Shown here: positions 27,862 to 32,049 of the stretch, piece by piece
Position numbering within the stretch: position 1 is the stretch's first letter
Layout: the number at the start of each line of letters is the position of its first letter
Program-made: the position numbers and the translations under genes
The notes under the pieces: model-generated
Seen by the model: the letters and a program-made list of their open reading frames with translations, nothing else
The model's database searches: none
What the model was told of the DNA's origin: nothing
NCBI GenBank assembly: GCA_012034805.1
Contig: JAAUOP010000047.1
Coordinates: forward strand, 1-32,049
DNA length: 32,049 nt
Direction: 5' to 3'
Source: Synechococcales cyanobacterium CRU_2_2
Lineage (GTDB): Bacteria > Cyanobacteriota > Cyanobacteriia > PCC-9006 > JAAUQQ01

Positions 27862-28599
27862 GTGCGCAAAATCGTCATCGCTGGCAACTGGAAAATGTAT
27901 AAAACCCAGGAGGAAGCAACCGAATTCCTCAGCGGCTTCTTGCCGATCCTGGAAAAGACCCCGAGCGATCGCGAGATTATCCTCTGTGTCCCCTTCACCG
28001 ACCTGGCGGTGCTCTCCAAGAGTCTGCACGGCAGCCGCGTCCGGGTTGGAGCCCAGAACGTCCACTGGGCCAGCGAGGGCGCATTTACGGGCGAAATCTC
28101 AGCGGCCATGTTGGCGGAATTAGGCGTGCGTTATGTGGTGGTGGGTCACAGTGAGCGACGGCAGTATTTTGGCGAAACCGACGACACGGTCAACCAGCGG
28201 CTCAAAGCGGCTCAGGAAGCAAGGCTGATGCCGATTCTGTGTGTTGGTGAGAGTAAGCAAGAGCGGGATGATGGGGATACGGAAGCGGTAATTTTTGAGC
28301 AAATCAAAATCGCTCTAGAGGAAGTGGATCAAGCCAACTTGGTGATTGCCTACGAGCCGATTTGGGCGATCGGCACCGGTGACACCTGCGCCACTGATGA
28401 AGCCAACCGCGTCATTGGTCTTATCCGCAGCAAGCTCAGCAACCCAGAGGTGCCGATTCTCTACGGTGGTTCTGTCAACCCGAGCAACGTTGATGAAATC
28501 ATGGCCCAGGCCGAGATTGACGGAGCGCTGGTTGGTGGTGCAAGCCTCAAGCCCGATGGCTTCGCCCGGATTGTCAATTATGAGACTTTGAATTCGTAA
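27862..28599 (+). CDS. tpiA: Triosephosphate isomerase
   Basis: Interconverts dihydroxyacetone phosphate and glyceraldehyde-3-phosphate in the Calvin cycle and glycolysis. The 245 residues hold all active-site groups: Lys in GNWKMYK, His in [14 protein letters not shown], Glu in [11 protein letters not shown], and the phosphate-binding YGGSVNP and GALVGGASL. The GTG at 27862 is the natural start because the conserved [11 protein letters not shown] follows directly. The frame is unbroken. A 16-bp repeat begins in the last codons, includes the stop codon and runs into the leader of ttcA, which is 46 bases downstream and probably cotranscribed. Confidence 0.97.
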   Translation: MRKIVIAGNWKMYKTQEEATEFLSGFLPILEKTPSDREIILCVPFTDLAVLSKSLHGSRVRVGAQNVHWASEGAFTGEISAAMLAELGVRYVVVGHSERRQYFGETDDTVNQRLKAAQEARLMPILCVGESKQERDDGDTEAVIFEQIKIALEEVDQANLVIAYEPIWAIGTGDTCATDEANRVIGLIRSKLSNPEVPILYGGSVNPSNVDEIMAQAEIDGALVGGASLKPDGFARIVNYETLNS

Positions 28600-28630
28600 G
28601 ACCTTGAATTCGTAAGACCTTGAATTCATC
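28583..28630. repeat. 16-bp tandem repeat spanning the tpiA stop codon
   Basis: Three units of AGACCTTGAATTCGTA-type 16-mers. The first supplies the last residues of tpiA (TLNS) and most of the stop codon. The period is not a multiple of three, so only one unit is coding. Confidence 0.88.
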
Positions 28631-28645
28631 AGAGCTTAGCAACCC

Positions 28646-29548
28646 ATGTCTCCTCTCACCGTTTCGACCCCTTCTAACCTAAACTCAGCCGTTCCCAACC
28701 CAGCCACACTGCCGTCTCAGAATGCCAAAAAGCTAGAGGCCAAATTGCGGGGGCTGGTGGGTCGTGCGATCGCAGATTATCGGATGATTGAGGCGGGCGA
28801 TCGCGTCATGGTTTGCCTCTCCGGTGGCAAGGATTCCTATACCCTGCTGGCGTTGCTGATGTCACTACAACGCAAAGCACCGGTCAACTTCGAGATCCTT
28901 GCAGTCAATCTTGATCAAAAACAGCCCGATTTCCCCGCCGACGTCCTGCCCAACTATTTCAAATCCGTGGGTGTTCCCTATCGCATTGTCGAGCAAGACA
29001 CCTACAGCACCGTCACCCGCGTCGTTCCCGCAGGCAAAACCATGTGTGGTCTTTGCTCGCGCCTGCGTCGCGGCATACTGTACCGAGTCGCCGCCGAAGA
29101 AGGCGCGACCAAAATCGCCCTCGGTCACCACCGAGACGACATTGTTGAAACGCTTTTTCTCAATCTGTTCCACGGCGGGCAGCTGAAGGCCATGCCGCCC
29201 AAATTGCGCAGCGACGATGGCGAACAGATCGTCATTCGTCCCTTGGCCTATTGCGCCGAAAAGGAAATCGCCCGCTACGCCCGCTACCGCAAGTTTCCGA
29301 TTATTCCCTGCAATTTGTGCGGTTCCCAAACCAATTTGCAGCGGGCGCAGATCAAGCAAATGCTACAAAATTGGGAATCAGAATATCCAGGCCGCACGGA
29401 GAGTTTGTTTCGCAGTTTGCAAAATGTGGCACCATCCCATCTGGCTGATGCCAATTTATTCGATTTCGCCAATTTATCCCCAACGGCTTCATCTTCACAA
29501 ACGGTTTCATCTCCACAAACGGTTTCATCTCCACAAACAGCTTTTTAG
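28646..29548 (+). CDS. ttcA: tRNA 2-thiocytidine(32) synthetase
   Basis: ATP- and iron-sulfur-dependent enzyme that thiolates cytidine 32 in some tRNAs. The 300 residues contain the PP-loop [10 protein letters not shown], the two CxxC motifs typical of TtcA ([11 protein letters not shown] and PCNLCGSQ) and [19 protein letters not shown] with the second ATP-site histidines. The order and spacing fit the family. ATG 28646 is used; a Ser/Pro-rich leader of about 25 residues precedes the domain. The C-terminus is extended by an 18-bp repeat giving three (S/P)QT(V/A)SS-type hexapeptides. Confidence 0.93.
   Translation: MSPLTVSTPSNLNSAVPNPATLPSQNAKKLEAKLRGLVGRAIADYRMIEAGDRVMVCLSGGKDSYTLLALLMSLQRKAPVNFEILAVNLDQKQPDFPADVLPNYFKSVGVPYRIVEQDTYSTVTRVVPAGKTMCGLCSRLRRGILYRVAAEEGATKIALGHHRDDIVETLFLNLFHGGQLKAMPPKLRSDDGEQIVIRPLAYCAEKEIARYARYRKFPIIPCNLCGSQTNLQRAQIKQMLQNWESEYPGRTESLFRSLQNVAPSHLADANLFDFANLSPTASSSQTVSSPQTVSSPQTAF
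29483..29536. repeat. 18-bp in-frame tandem repeat forming the ttcA C-terminal tail
   Basis: Three units of ACGGTTTCATCTCCACAA-type 18-mers encode [12 protein letters not shown] and TVSSPQ; a fourth partial unit runs into the TAG stop codon at 29546-29548. Confidence 0.9.
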
Positions 29549-29680
29549 CGCCAACGGTCGTGCATCCAGTCATGACTCTAGCCTGGTTGTGCGATCGCGC
29601 TAACCCTAAATAAATTTGCTAAGATCCGAAGTGGATGTGTGCAGAGATACGTGCAACATAGCCCCAATTCAGTATTTTTC

Positions 29681-31554
29681 ATGCAAGTTGACTTTCAGCA
29701 CATCGAAGCCCGCAAACAAATTCTGGAGCAAGCTCGTCTTGATCTCAAAAGTCGATTTATCGGCATTGACGAGATCATTGATGAACTGCTCGATTACATC
29801 CAGATTTGGTATCTAATGCCAGAGCTACTCACTCGTCCCATCATCGTTAACTTGTGGGGCATGACGGGTGTTGGCAAAACTGATTTGGTTCGACATTTGG
29901 TCAAATGTCTCAGCTATCAAGATCGGTTTGTTGAAATTGAATTGAGCAATGTCGATACCACCACCTGGCAGAGTTCCGTGGCGTCGGTTCTGGGTGACAA
30001 CGGCGTAACGGATGGCAAACCGGCGATCGTTTTGTTTGATGAAATTCAACGATTTAACACGCTTAATCAGGACGGTACGCCCATTGAAACAACCAAGTTC
30101 ACAGATTTCTGGGAACTCTTGAGCGATGGCAAATTGTCGAAGCGCACGCGGGACAACCTTGACTATTACTTCCAGGACATGTTGTTCCAGCAAAAGGATC
30201 TCAAGCGCCGCAAGGATCGGGGTGAAGAGAATATCACCGAAACGGACAGCGTCGGTTTCTATGAAGCCCAACAGCTCAAATCGATGCTGCAGCTTGATGA
30301 CGACGTCAGCGATATCACCGACATGTCGCGCAGCCAAATGCTGGAGAAGATTCGTCAGGCTAAGGCTAAAAAAACAATCTACGAACCCGTTGACCATTCA
30401 CGCACACTCATTTTGGTGAGTGGCAACCTTGATGAAGCGTTTAGTATGGCAATGCAGATTTCGGAGTCCGATGTGGATGCTGACATTTTCCATGCATTTA
30501 CCCAAAAAGTGACGCTGGTCAATATCAAAGATGCCCTCAGCCGAAAGTTTCGACCTGAGCAGGTGGCACGATTTGGCAATATTCATCTGATTTATAAGAG
30601 CCTGAGGAAAAGAGATTTTGAAGCTCTGATTGCGAAGGAAATCGATCGCATCATTACCAGCACGCAGGAAAAATTTGGCGTCAGCCTCACAATTGACAAT
30701 TCAATTCATGCCTTAATTTACCGCAATGGTGTCTTTCCAGTTCAGGGTGTTCGACCAGTTTTTTCGAGTATTGTTGATATTTTAGAGACAAATTTATCTA
30801 AGTTCTTATTCACAGCCCTGCTGACCCAACAAGATCAATTGGCGATCGCCTACGATTTCCAACAGTCACAAATCCGCGTCAAAATTGGCGAAACCGAAGC
30901 TGTTGTACCCTTTATTGGGCGGATCGACAAAATTCGACAGAGCAATGAAAAAGAGGCGATCGCCAATATTAGCGTCCATGAATCGGGCCATGCCGTAGCC
31001 TACGCAGTTTTGTTTGGTCTCGCCCCCCTCCAGCTCAAATCCAAACTCGCCAACACCTACGCCGGAGGGTTTACGTTTCCCCATCAAATCTATGAGACCC
31101 GAGAAAACCTCCTCAAAAGATCAAGATTTACCTAGCGGGAGGCCTCGCCGAAGAGCTGATCTTTGGCAAACCCCTTGCATCCACCGGACGCAGCCACGAT
31201 CGCGAGCAAGCCTCGATTTTGGCGATCGACTACCTGCGCAAATACGGCTTTGACGAAGAGTTTCAAATCAATTACATGATGGAATATGGCTATGCCATGG
31301 AAAAATCAGCGACGGATTTAGACCTCGAAAAAATGATGACGCGGCTGGTTTCAGAGACCCAAGAACTCCTGTCATCCCATCGACCCTTACTGCAAGACTT
31401 GTCTCTGCAACTGGCTGCATCAGGCAGTTTGGAGGCCAAAGAAATCCAGCGGGTCGCCGCCAAGCACCACTTGAATATTGAGGTCAAAGAAGAGGGGTAT
31501 TTACAAATTCCTGCCTACAGCGAGCAGCTCAATCCAAAGCCGGTAGTCCTATGA
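29681..31554 (+). CDS. Chimeric AAA+ protease: Clp-like ATPase core joined to an FtsH-type M41 zinc peptidase, one frameshift
   Basis: Probably an ATP-dependent protease. Counting from ATG 29681: Walker A GMTGVGKT at 60-67, Walker B IVLFDEIQRF at 116-125, and a charged insertion of roughly 100 residues before the sensor region SGNLDEAF. SRKFRPEQVARFGN resembles the Clp/ClpB FRPE..NR element, and sensor-2 GVRP at 356-359 resembles the Clp GARP motif, not FtsH. The M41 domain follows: HESGH (His433, Glu434, His437) and AGGLAEELIFG with Asp507 in STGRSHDREQA, matching the FtsH zinc ligands in order and spacing. The frame breaks at an A4 run (31115-31118); one more A gives one 624-residue protein. 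No transmembrane segment is visible, unlike FtsH. A GTG at 29639 would add 14 residues. Confidence 0.85.
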
Positions 31555-31629
31555 AGCGAGGGATGTAAATGGTAGCAACTGAGTAAAGAGAAAGCAGAAT
31601 CGATGTAGAGTATTTCCGAGCAAAAACAG

Positions 31630-31719
31630 ATGGCTGAAGAAATAATCCACTGCCCGCGATGTTATAGCGAAGCAATCAGTCGAAACGGTCGTACGGGATA
31701 AGGAAAGGAGGGATTTTAG
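31630..31719 (+). pseudogene. IS1-like InsA N-terminal fragment
   Basis: The reading MAEEIIHCPRCYSEAISRNG and then RTG-stop-GKEGF-stop matches the N-terminus of IS1-family InsA proteins: a CPxC zinc-finger half followed by RNG and GKxxF. A stop codon stands where a tyrosine codon would be expected (31699-31701), and a second stop ends the similarity. The rest of the element is absent. Confidence 0.5.
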
Positions 31720-31759
31720 TAAGCTGAAGCTAACCACAACAATTCAGCGAGCCTCTCCC

Positions 31760-31880
31760 ATGTCTAGCTTAGAAGAACTCTTCTGCCGATTGGATGATTT
31801 TATTTTGCCAGGCCTTCGAGCCCCAATGGCGAGCCCAGCAATGGAGAAGAGAGCCGTGGACTCGATTCCTTCGACCCTGA
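31760..31880 (+). pseudogene. Transposase N-terminal fragment, IS982-like
   Basis: The frame starts MSSLEELFCRLDDF and then continues in a different frame as CQAFEPQW before a stop at 31878-31880. Together they resemble the start of IS982-type transposases (LEELFC.VDDFCQ.FEPQW). A four-base duplication in the TTTTATTTT stretch (about 31799-31806) explains the frame change. No later part of the gene is present. Confidence 0.45.
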
Positions 31881-31982
31881 TGCTGGTCTGTGTCTACCTC
31901 AAACAGTGTTTGGGGGGAGCATCCCAAAGATGCAAGAATAGTACGTGTTTTCTAGGATGAGTAGAGAACTCTAGGAGAGCGA

Positions 31983-32049
31983 ATGAATCCATCGAAGGAA
32001 GCCCGTCTGCGAGCCTGCCTAGCGGAGCTGTCAGAGCTGCTGTACGAAG
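31983..32049 (+). CDS. 5' end of an ORF running out of the window, possibly a transposase
   Basis: ATG at 31983 with AGGAG five bases upstream opens a frame that stays open to the window edge (22 residues: MNPSKEARLRACLAELSELL and two more). The sequence is helical and charged and reminds me of the N-terminus of ISKra4-type transposases, which begin similarly before an ILYE-like motif. Too short for a firm call; the IS-rich context supports it. Confidence 0.4.
   Translation, partial: MNPSKEARLRACLAELSELLYE

Larger units (their letters stand above)
31555..31982. other. Region of insertion-sequence remnants
   Basis: After the protease stop codon no intact gene is seen for about 430 bases. It holds two transposase N-terminal fragments (31630-31719 and 31760-31880) and, near 31951 and 31971, the near-repeat TCTAGGATGAG / CTCTAGGAGAG just before the final ORF. 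Confidence 0.55.

Overview
This is a chromosomal segment of a cyanobacterium. GCGATCGC-type palindromes (HIP1) occur throughout, and the gene set is cyanobacterial in style: a ferredoxin-type glutamate synthase, a lumenal-type pentapeptide protein, a FAS1 protein and several conserved cyanobacterial hypotheticals. I do not assign a genus. No rRNA, tRNA or CRISPR array was recognised.

Layout. The left end (1-4100, minus) is a two-gene RND efflux operon: a lipoprotein-type adaptor followed by the inner-membrane pump, which runs off the window. Next come a small hypothetical (+), the tRNA 2-selenouridine synthase mnmH with a small upstream partner gene (minus), a sugar-isomerase-type cupin with a clear terminator (minus), and a secreted phosphodiester glycosidase-like protein (minus). 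A large ferredoxin-glutamate synthase (+) fills 10.07-14.77 kb. A 104-bp MITE-like element lies behind it. A minus-strand group follows: rsmA, ispE, a GHL10-type secreted glycoside hydrolase-like protein and mtnP. The stretch 20.2-29.5 kb holds housekeeping and conserved genes: a 129-aa hypothetical, yraN, a pentapeptide protein with a TauE/SafE permease, a FAS1 protein, rsmE with a TPR protein, an Ala-rich coiled-coil protein, a VOC protein, an S4 RNA-binding protein, tpiA and ttcA. At 29.7-31.55 kb lies the most unusual gene: a Clp-like AAA+ ATPase core joined to an FtsH-type M41 zinc peptidase, with no visible membrane segment. The right edge is a graveyard of insertion-sequence fragments and the start of another ORF.

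Two window-wide patterns matter. First, about eleven small indels break otherwise normal genes, including ones expected to be essential (glutamate synthase, ispE). Nearly all are single-base losses, mostly in homopolymers, and four lie directly against CGATCG. This looks like consensus error more than gene decay, so I give the repaired reading for each gene. Second, diverged tandem repeats of 12-18 bp sit at or across many gene ends, and some are translated as linkers or tails.

Functionally the window mixes nitrogen assimilation (glutamate synthase), isoprenoid synthesis (ispE), methionine salvage (mtnP), glycolysis/Calvin cycle (tpiA), RNA modification (mnmH, rsmA, rsmE, ttcA), efflux and envelope functions. 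Apart from the short operons noted, there is no single pathway island.
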